Source: Microtetraspora sp. NBRC 16547
GTDB taxonomy: Bacteria; Actinomycetota; Actinomycetes; Streptosporangiales; Streptosporangiaceae
NCBI RefSeq assembly: GCF_030268965.1
Contig: NZ_BSSE01000011.1
Span: 62,001-126,000, forward strand
Reading direction: 5' to 3'
DNA length: 64,000 bases
In this document: positions 41,709 to 50,855 of the stretch, in pieces
Layout of the letters: every line of letters starts with the position of its first letter
How positions within the stretch are numbered: position 1 is the first letter of the stretch
The notes under the pieces: model-generated
What the model was told of the DNA's origin: nothing
The model's input: the letters and a program-made list of their open reading frames with translations, nothing else
Database searches by the model: none
Made by a program: the position numbers and the translations under genes

Positions 41709-42853
41709 AGAGGGACGCCGTAATCGCGGCAGCTGTGCGCACACCGATCGGACGTCGAAACGGCAGCCTGAGTGCCATTCATCCGGCCGACCTGACCGCG
41801 CACGTCCTCAATGCGGTGCTTCATGAGACCGGCCTAGAGCCAGACGTCGTGGAAGACGTGATGTGGGGATGTGTCACCCAGATCGGCGACCAGTCCAGCA
41901 ACGTCGGGCGCATGGGGCTACTCGCCGCCGGTTGGCCTGTGCGGATCCCCGCCATGACCGTCGACCGTGCCTGCGGCTCCAGCCAGCAGGCGCTACACCT
42001 CGCGGTCGCGACCGTCCTGTCGGGTATGCAAGACCTAGTCGTCGCCGGCGGTGTCGAGTCGATGAGCCGGGTTCCCCTGGGTTCTGCCCGGGCTGTCGGG
42101 GAGCCCTATGGCAAGACCGCCCTGGACCGCTTCGGGGTCCCTGAGTTCAGCCAAGGGACAGGAGCCGAACTCATGGCCGAGCGCTGGCAGCTCTCGCGCT
42201 CTGAGCTCGACGAGTTCGCGGCTCGGTCCCACGAGCTGTCGACCCGTGCCTGGGATGCCGGCGCATTCACGGCCCAAACCGTGCCCGTGCCGACCCCAGG
42301 GGGGTCCGTCACCCGCGACGAAGGGATCCGCCCTGGCACGACGGTCGAGACCCTGGCCGGTCTACGCCCGGTCTTCCGTCCCGATGGCGTCATCCACGCC
42401 GGGAACGCCTCCCAGATATCCGACGGCGCGGCGGCGTTGATCGTGACCACCTCGGAGCGAGCGCATCAACTGGGGCTCACCCCGCTGGCGCGTTTCCATA
42501 CGGGAGTGGTGGTCGGGGATGACCCAGTCATGATGTTGGGCGCGCCCATACCGGCCACCGAATTGGCCCTGCGACGTTCTGGACTCAGCATCGACGACCT
42601 GGGCGCGTACGAGGTCAACGAGGCCTTCGCCCCGGTGCCGTTGGCTTGGCTGCGCGAAACCGGCGCGGATATGTCACGACTGAACCCTCTCGGTGGGGCG
42701 ATCGCGGTGGGGCACCCGCTTGGCGCTTCGGGCGCCATCCTTGTGACTCGCCTTGTTCACCATCTCCGCGATCAAGGGCTCCGTTTCGGGTTGGTGACAA
42801 TGTGCGAAGCCGGCGGTATGGCCAATGCGACGGTGCTGGAGTGCCTTCGCTGA
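41705..42853 (+). CDS. Thiolase (acetyl-CoA C-acetyltransferase family)
   Basis: 382 residues. All three thiolase sites are present: the nucleophile in VDRACGSSQQALHLA, the His in GHPLGASGAILVTRL and the second Cys in MCEAGGMANATVLE. NEAFAPVPLAWL is also typical. It releases acetyl-CoA from a 3-ketoacyl-CoA such as 3-oxoadipyl-CoA at the end of the pathway. Its stop abuts the ISL3 remnant, which may have removed downstream genes. Confidence 0.94.
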   Translation: MKRDAVIAAAVRTPIGRRNGSLSAIHPADLTAHVLNAVLHETGLEPDVVEDVMWGCVTQIGDQSSNVGRMGLLAAGWPVRIPAMTVDRACGSSQQALHLAVATVLSGMQDLVVAGGVESMSRVPLGSARAVGEPYGKTALDRFGVPEFSQGTGAELMAERWQLSRSELDEFAARSHELSTRAWDAGAFTAQTVPVPTPGGSVTRDEGIRPGTTVETLAGLRPVFRPDGVIHAGNASQISDGAAALIVTTSERAHQLGLTPLARFHTGVVVGDDPVMMLGAPIPATELALRRSGLSIDDLGAYEVNEAFAPVPLAWLRETGADMSRLNPLGGAIAVGHPLGASGAILVTRLVHHLRDQGLRFGLVTMCEAGGMANATVLECLR

Positions 42854-43436
42854 GGCAAAGAACCCGCTGACCCCAGCCGTGGCCACGATGTCCTTGCGCC
42901 GTACACCGATCGGCAGACGCCGCGGTCAGGGTGTCCTTGATGAGCCGGTTCGTTCCTTCGGCACGGGCGTTGGTGATGCCCGTGGTGATGAACGCGAGCG
43001 TCTCGGGCCACCACTCGGAGATGGTCTCAGCGATCCTGGCCAGCTTGGGGATGTCGGCGTTCCCGCACCAGGAGTAGAAGCGGAACAGCCGGCGAGAGAT
43101 CACCGAGCGTGGGCCTGGTCGCGGGCGCAGGCCAGCAGCGAGCGGAGTTCCTCCTTGGTGATCCAGGCGGTGAGGATCTGTCCGGTCGGCTCGTGGTCGA
43201 TCAGGTCGTTCCACATCCGCACGAAGGCGTGGTCGGACAGGCGTTCGCGGGCGCGGAGCAGCCGTCGGCGGTTGGCCCATTCGGGGTCGGTGGCGCTTCC
43301 GCGCCTGCCGCTCCTGGGAGCGTTCGATATGCACCAGCCGTCCCGGTCCGGTCCCTGCTTCGGCGACGCGCTCCACCTTCACGACCGCGATTTCCGGCCT
43401 GCCGAAAAGGATCGAAGTACTGTCGTCCACAGCCCG
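42850..43436 (-). pseudogene. ISL3-family transposase remnant with internal deletion
   Basis: Reading from 43430 the N-terminus MDDSTSILFGRPEIAVVKVE and then VERVAEAG matches ISL3 transposases. The zinc-finger and catalytic middle is missing or out of frame, and later RLFRFYSWCGNADIPKLARI, then WWPETLAFITTGITNARAEG and TNRLIK match the C-terminal third. The remainder toward 42850 is scrambled. Non-functional. Confidence 0.8.
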
Positions 43437-43489
43437 TGGCCCCCATCCACTGAAACTGTCGTGATCAACAGCCAGTGTCGTGGGGTCAC

Positions 43490-43720
43490 GGGCTTCTGCC
43501 TGTCAGGCCACGCCCACATATCTCCCCGTCAAGATCGAAGAGCCCCTTATCCTGCGCCTGGTCCGGGAGAACCCGTCCTGGGGTATCGGCGGGTGCACGG
43601 CGAGTAGACCACGCTCGGCATCAAGGTGGCTGCGTCCACGGTTTGGGAGATCCTCAAGCAGGAAGGTCCTTGATCCGGCTCCCGAGCGGACGTCCACGTC
43701 GAAGAGCCTCTTTTTGGGGC
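43490..43720 (+). pseudogene. Integrase-core transposase fragment
   Basis: Frames here give YLPVKIEEPLILRLVRENPS followed by WG, then after a shift RRVHGE and TTLGIKVAASTVWEILKQEG, and DPAPERTSTSKS in another frame. This is the segment just before the rve integrase core in actinobacterial transposases (RVHGEL..LG..VA.STVW.IL...GI.PAP.R). At least two frameshifts and a stop; the catalytic DDE domain is absent. Confidence 0.75.
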
Positions 43721-43776
43721 TCCTGGCATTCATCCGCACGTCTGCACGAGCGTGCCTGTTCCTGTCCGGGAAAGCT

Positions 43777-45333
43777 CTAATGTCCGAGTCGATCTCGGTG
43801 AGAAAACGTTACTGCGCGCCCGCCTACGATGGTGCGATCAACCGTGATCGACGCAACCTCCTCGGGGCGTACTGAGAACGGGTCGGCATCGAGGACGACC
43901 AGGTCGGCGAGCCGTCCCGGAGCGATGGTTCCTTTCTCGTTCTCTTCACTGACGCCGCGCGCGGCCCAACTGGTGAACATGCGTACTCCTTCCAGTATCG
44001 AGGTCCTGTGTGGCGATGGTCGGCCGTCCGGCGTCAAACGCGCTGCGGCTGCAGAGATGTTGTTGAGGGGGGCGACGCCCTCGGGGACCGTCCCCGTCGA
44101 GTCACTCGCGCCGATGATTCGATGGCCGGCATCGATCAGACTGCGCAGTGGCTGGAAGTACGGTCGGTGCGTCTCGGCCGACATCGCGAAATGCGGAGTG
44201 GCCACCAGCCCGACCGAGGCGCGAGCGGCCAGCCCGGCATCGGCGACGTCCATGTAGTCAGCACCGTGTTCGATGCGATGCCGCACTCTCGACGGCCGGG
44301 TGGCGTCCTGGCGTGCTCCGATCACCGAGTTGCACGCCATCCGCACTGCTTCTGGCGTGACCGCATGCATCATCACCTGAATGCCGGCCGCATCCGCCTT
44401 GCGGATGAACTCCGTCAGTTGCGCCAGCTCCCATTTCGAGTCGTCCCGCTCCACCCCGTAGGCATCAGCGCCTTCGCCGTCGACGAAGATCTTGACACCG
44501 CCGAAACGCAACCGGTCGTCTCCGAAGCCGGACTCCGGACCCCATGAGATGACGTCGTCGAGTGTCGCCGTCCGCGGGACGTGCACGTAGAACCGGACGC
44601 GAAACGGCAGCTCGCCCGATCGCGCCAGCCGATGGAGGGCTCTGACGTCCTCGCTCGAGGTCGGAATGGTGCTCAGGCTGGTCGTGCCAGCTCGCGAAAA
44701 CAGCGGGATCGAGTGAGCGCGGAGCGAGGCGACGACGTCTTCCGCGCTGGCTGTCGGCAAGCGATCCCAGACCTCGGTGAAAACCCCGGTCATGCCGTTC
44801 GCGTCTGTGTCGACACTGATCCACCCCGGCAGCCGAGACGGATCATCGAGTCCGAGCGCGTGAATCGCGGCGGAGTTCAAGCAGGCGACATGCAGCCCGG
44901 CTAGGACGACAAGTGGCTGGCCGGGGCTCACCCTGTCGAGTTCGTCCTTATGCGGAAGTCGTCCATCGACGACTTTGCGCTGCAGCCCGAACGAACTGCG
45001 AGCGATGATCCAGCCATCCGGCTTGTCGTGGCGGGCACGTTCGAGGAACGCATAGATGTCGCCGAGGCTTCGATACGGTGGCGTATGCACCGCCAGATGA
45101 TTGTCGAGGGACGCGACAGTCAGTTCCAGGTGGCAATGGCCGTCGATGAAGCCGGGAAGGACATACTTCCCGTCCAGGTCGACGGCATCATCCACCTGCT
45201 CGTCGTCGAAGCTGTGCGGATCGCCGACGTCGGCGATCCGATGACCCGCTACGATCAGATCCGCGAGTCGCGGAGCCTGGTCCTCGCCGACGAGCACACT
45301 CGCGCCCCTCAGGAGAATTCGTGGATCGGTCAT
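43777..45333 (-). CDS. YtcJ-like metal-dependent amidohydrolase (distal copy)
   Basis: 518 residues of the amidohydrolase superfamily, Amidohydro_3 branch. The metal-site HxH is in VLPGFIDGHCHLEL, further His are in VMMHAVTPEAV and VRHRIEHGADYMD, and the Asp is in IIGASDSTG. A C-terminal LADLVVLDADPF closes the composite beta-sandwich. The branch hydrolyses N-acyl or cyclic amide bonds; substrate not predictable. It is the last gene of the seven-gene minus operon and overlaps potA by four nt. It is paralogous to the enzyme at 48056. Confidence 0.92.
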   Translation of the reverse strand: MTDPRILLRGASVLVGEDQAPRLADLIVAGHRIADVGDPHSFDDEQVDDAVDLDGKYVLPGFIDGHCHLELTVASLDNHLAVHTPPYRSLGDIYAFLERARHDKPDGWIIARSSFGLQRKVVDGRLPHKDELDRVSPGQPLVVLAGLHVACLNSAAIHALGLDDPSRLPGWISVDTDANGMTGVFTEVWDRLPTASAEDVVASLRAHSIPLFSRAGTTSLSTIPTSSEDVRALHRLARSGELPFRVRFYVHVPRTATLDDVISWGPESGFGDDRLRFGGVKIFVDGEGADAYGVERDDSKWELAQLTEFIRKADAAGIQVMMHAVTPEAVRMACNSVIGARQDATRPSRVRHRIEHGADYMDVADAGLAARASVGLVATPHFAMSAETHRPYFQPLRSLIDAGHRIIGASDSTGTVPEGVAPLNNISAAAARLTPDGRPSPHRTSILEGVRMFTSWAARGVSEENEKGTIAPGRLADLVVLDADPFSVRPEEVASITVDRTIVGGRAVTFSHRDRLGH

Positions 45334-46415
45334 GCCGCCGCCTCTCCGTCATCGACCAGGACGGCCCGACCCGGATCCCAACAGACGGAAACGTTGTCCC
45401 CCCGAGAGAAACGGGCCTCCGAACTCGCACTTTCGCGGAGTTGCCCACTCGATCCGTCCAGGTAAGAAACCATGATGCTTCGGAAGGATCCGAAGTAGGA
45501 GATGTTCGTGATCAGCGCCGAGACCTGGTTCTCGTCCGGTCGCGCCTCGTCCGCCTGGCGAACGAGGAGATTTTCCGGACGGACAACGATTGCGGCGGAC
45601 TTGGTTGCCGGCGCCCCACCGTTGAACCGCAGTGGGACTCCGGCGAATTCGAGAGTCTGCGCGGATGTCACACGGCCGCGGAAGACATTCGATTCACCGA
45701 GGAACTGCGCGGCGAAGAGCGACCTTGGCTGCTCGTAGAGCTCGGACGGCGTGCCGACCTGCAGGATGCGCCCCTCGTTGAACAGCACGATTCTGTCGGA
45801 GAGTCCGAGCGCCTCGTTCTGATCGTGGGTGACAAAAAGGAATGTCGTTCCGACTTCGCGGTGGATGCGACCGATCTCCACCTGCATCTGGTCGCGAAGC
45901 GCCTTGTCAAGGGCACTGAGCGGTTCGTCCATCAGAAGCACCGGCGGCTGATAGACCAGCGCCCTGGCTAGCGCTACGCGTTGTTGCTGGCCTCCGGAGA
46001 GCTGTTTAGGCCTTCGATCTTCGAGCCCGCCCAGCCGGACCATCGTGAGCACATCGTTGATCCGCTTCGAGACCTCGTGCTTCGAAAGACCTCTGCCATG
46101 AAGTCCGAACGCCACGTTGTCCCGTACGCTCATATGAGGAAAGAGCGCGTAGTTCTGAAAGACGATGCCGAGGTTCCGTTTGCTCGGGGGGACCTTGGTC
46201 ACGTCACGGCCGCCGATCTCGATGCTTCCAGAGGTCGGACGGACGAAACCTGCGATCGTGTTCAGAGTTGTCGTCTTCCCCGACCCAGAGGGGCCGAGGA
46301 AAGTCACGAACTCTCCGCCCTCGATCGTCAGCGACGCGTTGTCGATGCCGATCGTCCCGGATCGGAACCGTTTGGTCACGGACCGGAGCCTGACTCCGCT
46401 GCTGTTCGTCGACAT
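45330..46415 (-). CDS. potA: Spermidine/putrescine-type ABC transporter ATPase
   Basis: 361 residues. Walker A FLGPSGSGKTTTL, Q-loop NYALFPHMSVRDNV, signature LSGGQQQRVALARAL, Walker B LLMDEPLSALD and H-loop VTHDQNEAL, followed by a C-terminal TOBE domain (about 270-355). It energises uptake with the PotB/PotC-type permeases encoded immediately upstream. Start and stop overlap neighbours. Confidence 0.93.
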   Translation of the reverse strand: MSTNSSGVRLRSVTKRFRSGTIGIDNASLTIEGGEFVTFLGPSGSGKTTTLNTIAGFVRPTSGSIEIGGRDVTKVPPSKRNLGIVFQNYALFPHMSVRDNVAFGLHGRGLSKHEVSKRINDVLTMVRLGGLEDRRPKQLSGGQQQRVALARALVYQPPVLLMDEPLSALDKALRDQMQVEIGRIHREVGTTFLFVTHDQNEALGLSDRIVLFNEGRILQVGTPSELYEQPRSLFAAQFLGESNVFRGRVTSAQTLEFAGVPLRFNGGAPATKSAAIVVRPENLLVRQADEARPDENQVSALITNISYFGSFRSIMVSYLDGSSGQLRESASSEARFSRGDNVSVCWDPGRAVLVDDGEAAA

Positions 46416-47215
46416 CAGGAAGAAGCCCCCTTGGGTCTGCGGTTTCGGACGATCACGGGGAGAAGGACGACCATGGTGGTCAGGGCGAGAATCACGGTCG
46501 ACACGGCTGCGATGGTCGGGTCGACTTGATTCGTCACGCTCACGAACATCTCGATCGGCAACGTACGGATGACTGGCGACTGCAGGAAGCTCGCGGCGAC
46601 GACCTCGTCGAACGAGGTCACAAAGGAGAAGAGCGCACCGGCGCCGACACTGGGAGCGATCGCGGGAAGCGTCACACGCGCGAAGGTTCTCCAGGCGCCG
46701 GCGCCAAGGCTGGCCGCCGCGCGCTCAAGCGCCGGATCCGTGGAACTGAGACTCGACAAGACGGTCACGACCACGAACGGAAGCGCCAGGACCGTGTGAG
46801 CGAGGAGGAACCCCTGCAGGTTGCCCGTCAGGTGCCAGCGAAGGTAGGACGCATAGATGGCGACGGCGGAGACAATGCCAGGAATGATCATCGGAGCCAC
46901 CAGAATTCCGGTCACGACCGCTCCGACGCGGCCGGGATACCGATGGATGCCGAGCGCTGCGGCGGTGCCGAGCAGGGTGCAGATCACCATCACGAGAACG
47001 CCGAGAAGAATCGACGTACCGATCGCCGACCACCAGCGCGGGCTGGAGACGATGTTCTCGTACCACTTCAGCGACAGGCTGGACGGTGGAAACGTGAAGC
47101 TCTGCTTCGCCGAGAACGAGATCGGCACGACCGCGAGCAGCGGAGCGACCAGCAGGACGGCGACGAGGGCGGCCCAGATCCAGAGCCCCCAGCCACCACG
47201 AGTGTTCTCACTCAT
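46415..47215 (-). CDS. potC: Spermidine/putrescine-type ABC permease
   Basis: 266 residues, six predicted membrane spans. The EAA coupling motif is ERAAASLGAGAWRTFARVTLPAIAPS, and the N-terminal region (PLLAVVPISFSAKQSF, then LKWYENI) is typical of PotC. ATG 47215 gives the standard length and overlaps the potB stop; the longer frame from 47320 would overlap potB far more. Confidence 0.93.
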   Translation of the reverse strand: MSENTRGGWGLWIWAALVAVLLVAPLLAVVPISFSAKQSFTFPPSSLSLKWYENIVSSPRWWSAIGTSILLGVLVMVICTLLGTAAALGIHRYPGRVGAVVTGILVAPMIIPGIVSAVAIYASYLRWHLTGNLQGFLLAHTVLALPFVVVTVLSSLSSTDPALERAAASLGAGAWRTFARVTLPAIAPSVGAGALFSFVTSFDEVVAASFLQSPVIRTLPIEMFVSVTNQVDPTIAAVSTVILALTTMVVLLPVIVRNRRPKGASS

Positions 47216-48080
47216 CGTTGCGGCCTCCGGAATCAGGCGAACCCAGCAGCAACCGTGCGCCGGCGCCCGCGACGAGCAGCAGAACAGCCGTGATGACGAG
47301 GAGCAGGACCGAGATGGCACCCGCGCCGGCGAAATCGAGCAGGGTTCCCACCTTCGTCTCGATGAGCTGTCCGATCAGCGACTGCTGAGGTGAACCGATG
47401 AGCCGGGGAGTCACCCAGAACCCGATACTGAGGACGAACACGATCACGCATCCGGCCGCGACCCCCGGCATCGACAACGGCACGAAAACTCGGACCAACG
47501 CGCGGAACTTCGAGGCGCCCATCGAATGCGCCGCGCTGAGCAGCCGGCGATCGATCCGCACCATCGTGTTGAACAGCGGAAGCACCATAAACGGGAGCAG
47601 CACCTGGGTCATGGCGATGGTCACGCCCACCTGCGAACCGAGAAGCGGAACGCCTCCGAGACCGATCGACGACAGGAGAGTCGCGACGATTCCGCGTGGC
47701 TGAAGGAGCACGATCCAGGCGAAGGTCCTCGCCATGAGGCTCGACCAGAACGGCAGGAGCACGAGAAAGAGCAGAAGAGCTCGCACGCCAGGACCGGACA
47801 GGCTCATCAGATACGCGTACGGGTAGGCAAGAACCAAGGTCACCGCGGTGACCAGGGCCGCGACCACCAACGTGCGCACGAGGATCGTACGTGTGGTGCC
47901 GTCGGCGAAGAGGGAGACGTACTGCGAGACTCCCGGCTCCGGTTCGAGGAAGCTGCGCGCGGAGAGCGCGATCACCGGGTAGACGAAGAAGACGAGGACG
48001 ACCGCGAGCGCGGGCAGCATCAAGAGCAAAGCAGAGGTTCGTCTACTTCGTCCGCTCAGGCGGCGGGCGGTAGCGGCCAT
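47208..48080 (-). CDS. potB: Spermidine/putrescine-type ABC permease
   Basis: 290 residues with six predicted spans. PotB-like features are FFVYPVIALSARSFLEPEPG near the N-terminus, LPFWSSLMARTFAWIVLLQP and the EAA motif SAAHSMGASKFRALVRVFVPLSMPG. ATG 48080 is set by GGAGGAG six nt upstream; the open frame extends to 48548 but without support. It overlaps the upstream amidohydrolase gene by 25 nt. Confidence 0.93.
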   Translation of the reverse strand: MAATARRLSGRSRRTSALLLMLPALAVVLVFFVYPVIALSARSFLEPEPGVSQYVSLFADGTTRTILVRTLVVAALVTAVTLVLAYPYAYLMSLSGPGVRALLLFLVLLPFWSSLMARTFAWIVLLQPRGIVATLLSSIGLGGVPLLGSQVGVTIAMTQVLLPFMVLPLFNTMVRIDRRLLSAAHSMGASKFRALVRVFVPLSMPGVAAGCVIVFVLSIGFWVTPRLIGSPQQSLIGQLIETKVGTLLDFAGAGAISVLLLVITAVLLLVAGAGARLLLGSPDSGGRNDE

Positions 48081-49648
48081 CGTGGCTCCTCCCTTCTCCA
48101 GACGACGCGCCCTCCGACGATGGTGAGCTCCGCCTCGAGATTTCGCAGAGCCGCCGGCTCGAGGCGTCGCGGGTCGTCGGCGTAGACCGCGCAGTCGCCG
48201 AGCATGCCCACTCCGAGCGCTCCGAGACGGTCCTCTCTGAAGCCGGCTATCGCCCCGAACTCGGTGTAGGTCCGAATGGCCTCGTCGATCCCCACCGCCT
48301 GTCCGGGCGCCACGAGGTGTCCGTTCCGATTCGTGCGTTCCAGCATCGCGGCCACGCCGAACCACGGGTTCGTCGCGAAGGGCTGGGTGCCTCCGGTGTC
48401 CGAGTTGCCCGGTGGCCGCAGTCCGGCGTCGAGCAGTGTCCGGTACGCGTAGACGCCCCGCCCGCCGTCCGCGTGGATGAAGCCGGCGGTGGGAACCGGC
48501 ACAACGCCGAGCTCGCGGAGCCGACGGACCAGATCCTCGTCGATCCACCGGTTGGCGACATGCTCCAGGCGAGTCCTGCGGTCACCGGGGCCCGCCACAC
48601 GTCCCGCCTCCTCGATGGCGTCCAGGGCCAGGCGCTGGGCGAGGTCCCCGATCGCATGGATCCATACCTGAACGCCGGAGCGGTGCGCGACGGACAGAGC
48701 ATGGAGGGTGTCGGTGTAGCGCCAGGTGCTGATCCCCCACCGGCTCGGCGTCTTCGAGAGATGCGACGAGTCGAATGACGCGGTGTCGTCACCATCCATG
48801 AAGAGTTTGAAGCCGCCGAACCAGAGATCGTCGTTCCCGAACCCGCTCATGAGGCCGATGTCGGCCAGTTGCTCGACCGACCCGAGGATCGCGTTCAGTC
48901 CCGGAGCGACGGTGAGCGTCATGCTGATCCGAGTGGGAAGCGCGCGAGCGGCGCTCAGGTCCTGGTAGGAACGCACGCCGTCCGCGGTGGCCGGCAACTC
49001 GTAGACGCACGTCACGCCATGTCGCGCGAAGGAGAGGCGGAGCTCTTCCCTGAGCATCTCGCGTAGCCTCGCGCGATCAGGGGAGGGCACGGGAAAGAGG
49101 TGGTAGCCCTCCTCCACGAGTCCCGTGGGAAGCCCGTCGGCGCCGAGCTCCACGAGGGTGCCCGTCGGGGACGTGTAGCCGCGGCCCATCCCGGCCCGGG
49201 ACAGCGCCGCCGAGTTGGCGCTGAGCCGGTGCATGCTTTCGCGGACCAGGATCGGGATCTCGCTGGAGATGCCGTCGAGTTCTGAGCGATTCGGCAGTTT
49301 CTGCCCGAATGTTCCTTGGGCGATGATCCATCCTCCGGAACCGGCTCCTCCGGTCTCGAGGTGGTGCCGTACTCGCACCAGAGTTTCGTCGGGCGAGAGA
49401 CCGCGCACATCCAGCCAATCGCGGCTGAGTGCGCAGAATTCGACATGGGTGTGCGCATCGATCAGACCGGGCAGCACCACCGCCCCGTCGAGGTCCACGA
49501 TCTCTGTGCCGGGCGGAGTGCGCTGCAAGATTTCGGCCGTGGTTCCGACAGCGCGTACGACGCCGTCTTCGATGAGGATGGCTTCCCCGTCGGGAGTGGT
49601 GGAGTGAAGAGTGATGACAGAGCCGTTAACGAGAGCGATCGTGTTCAA
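48056..49648 (-). CDS. YtcJ-like metal-dependent amidohydrolase (proximal copy)
   Basis: 530 residues of the Amidohydro_3 branch. The HxH is in VLPGLIDAHTHVEF, later His in VWIHAIGDLAQR and TRLEHVANRWID, and the Asp in GNSDTGGTQ. It shares architecture with the enzyme at 43777 but the two are clearly diverged, so they may act on two bonds or two substrates. Sitting between potD- and potB-type genes, it presumably acts on the imported compound. No signal peptide, so cytoplasmic. Confidence 0.92.
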   Translation of the reverse strand: MNTIALVNGSVITLHSTTPDGEAILIEDGVVRAVGTTAEILQRTPPGTEIVDLDGAVVLPGLIDAHTHVEFCALSRDWLDVRGLSPDETLVRVRHHLETGGAGSGGWIIAQGTFGQKLPNRSELDGISSEIPILVRESMHRLSANSAALSRAGMGRGYTSPTGTLVELGADGLPTGLVEEGYHLFPVPSPDRARLREMLREELRLSFARHGVTCVYELPATADGVRSYQDLSAARALPTRISMTLTVAPGLNAILGSVEQLADIGLMSGFGNDDLWFGGFKLFMDGDDTASFDSSHLSKTPSRWGISTWRYTDTLHALSVAHRSGVQVWIHAIGDLAQRLALDAIEEAGRVAGPGDRRTRLEHVANRWIDEDLVRRLRELGVVPVPTAGFIHADGGRGVYAYRTLLDAGLRPPGNSDTGGTQPFATNPWFGVAAMLERTNRNGHLVAPGQAVGIDEAIRTYTEFGAIAGFREDRLGALGVGMLGDCAVYADDPRRLEPAALRNLEAELTIVGGRVVWRREEPRWPLPPAA

Positions 49649-49724
49649 GGGGTCATTTCTCCAGGCGTGTTTGAGAACGGGATCCGCCGACGGGAAATCT
49701 GTCCGTCGGCGGACGTCTATTCCG

Positions 49725-50780
49725 TCAGCCGGCGGTCCACGCGATCCAGCGCTTCATGACCTCGTCCTGGTTTTTCCCCCACCAGGCGTTGTCGATCTGC
49801 CATGACAGGTCTCGATGCTCAGCCCGCGACGAATCCCAATCCGATCGCGCCTCGTCGAGCTTCGGCGTCGCGGTCAGGTTGGCGGCGCCGTACGCGATCG
49901 ATTCGGCCCATCGCGTCTGCGGCTCCTTGGAGACCACGTAGTCGATGAACTTCTGGGCGGCAGCCTTGTTCGGTGAGCCCTTGACGATGGCGAGAGACGC
50001 CCAGTGATAGGCGTTGTCCTGCCAGACAGGCGCGTACGGAGCGCCGTTCTTCACTGCCTCGTACCCGCGGCCGGACCAGACGAGGATCATGTCGGCGCGC
50101 TGCTGCTCCATGATCTGGACCTGTTCGGCGCCCGACGACCAGAAGATCGCCCCGTTCTTGACGCGGTCGAGGACCTTGAAGGCTCGGTCGTAGTCGAGGG
50201 GATAGAGACTCTTCCGGTCGACGCCGTCCGCGATGAGTGCCAGCTCCAGGTTTCCTTCGCCGGGATTGTTGTCCATCGCCCGGACGCCTGGGAAGTTCGT
50301 CGTGTCGAAGAAATCCTTGATGGAGGTCGGAGGGTTGTTTCCGTACTTGTTCCGGTTGTAGGCGATCACGTACGAGTACGTGTCGATGGGAACGCCGCAT
50401 TCCTCGACGGTTCCCGGGGCGAATTCATTCTTGTCGATGTTGCTCAGGTCGAGCTTCTCGAAGTACTTGCCGCAATAGGCGGGAACTTCCTGTTGGCCCG
50501 CCAGGTAGACGTCCCATGTGGGGTCGCCGGATTCGACCATGACCTTGAGTTTCGCCGGATCGACGGGACTCTCCACGGTGACCTTGATCCCGCTCTCCTT
50601 CTCGAAGGGCTTGATCATGGACGACTCCTGCGCGTCCTGGAACGCGCTTCCGTACGTGACGAAGGTGAGTCGGCCCGCTCCGCTCGAACTGTCGGAGGGC
50701 TCCGTGGTGCTGCATCCGGCAAGCAGCGCCGCCACCGCAGAGGCGGCGAACACCGTCTTCCTGACCTGGTGCTCCTTCAT
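49725..50780 (-). CDS. potD: PotD-like substrate-binding lipoprotein
   Basis: 351 residues. Lipobox LLAGC (Cys23) and a type-2 binding-protein fold with LTFVTYGSAFQDAQESSMIK, PFEKESGIKVTVESP and IDTYSYVIAYNRNKYG. The family binds polyamines and other small cationic or organic ligands. The gene is the only binding protein in the operon. Acidic polyamine-contact residues cannot be assigned by eye. ATG 50780 follows a GGAG-containing leader. Confidence 0.92.
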   Translation of the reverse strand: MKEHQVRKTVFAASAVAALLAGCSTTEPSDSSSGAGRLTFVTYGSAFQDAQESSMIKPFEKESGIKVTVESPVDPAKLKVMVESGDPTWDVYLAGQQEVPAYCGKYFEKLDLSNIDKNEFAPGTVEECGVPIDTYSYVIAYNRNKYGNNPPTSIKDFFDTTNFPGVRAMDNNPGEGNLELALIADGVDRKSLYPLDYDRAFKVLDRVKNGAIFWSSGAEQVQIMEQQRADMILVWSGRGYEAVKNGAPYAPVWQDNAYHWASLAIVKGSPNKAAAQKFIDYVVSKEPQTRWAESIAYGAANLTATPKLDEARSDWDSSRAEHRDLSWQIDNAWWGKNQDEVMKRWIAWTAG

Positions 50781-50855
50781 ACGATCTCCTGGGGGTGAGA
50801 TTGCGGATTCGAATGTGACGTGCTCATCTCTGAAACCGAGATGCGAATCGGCGTT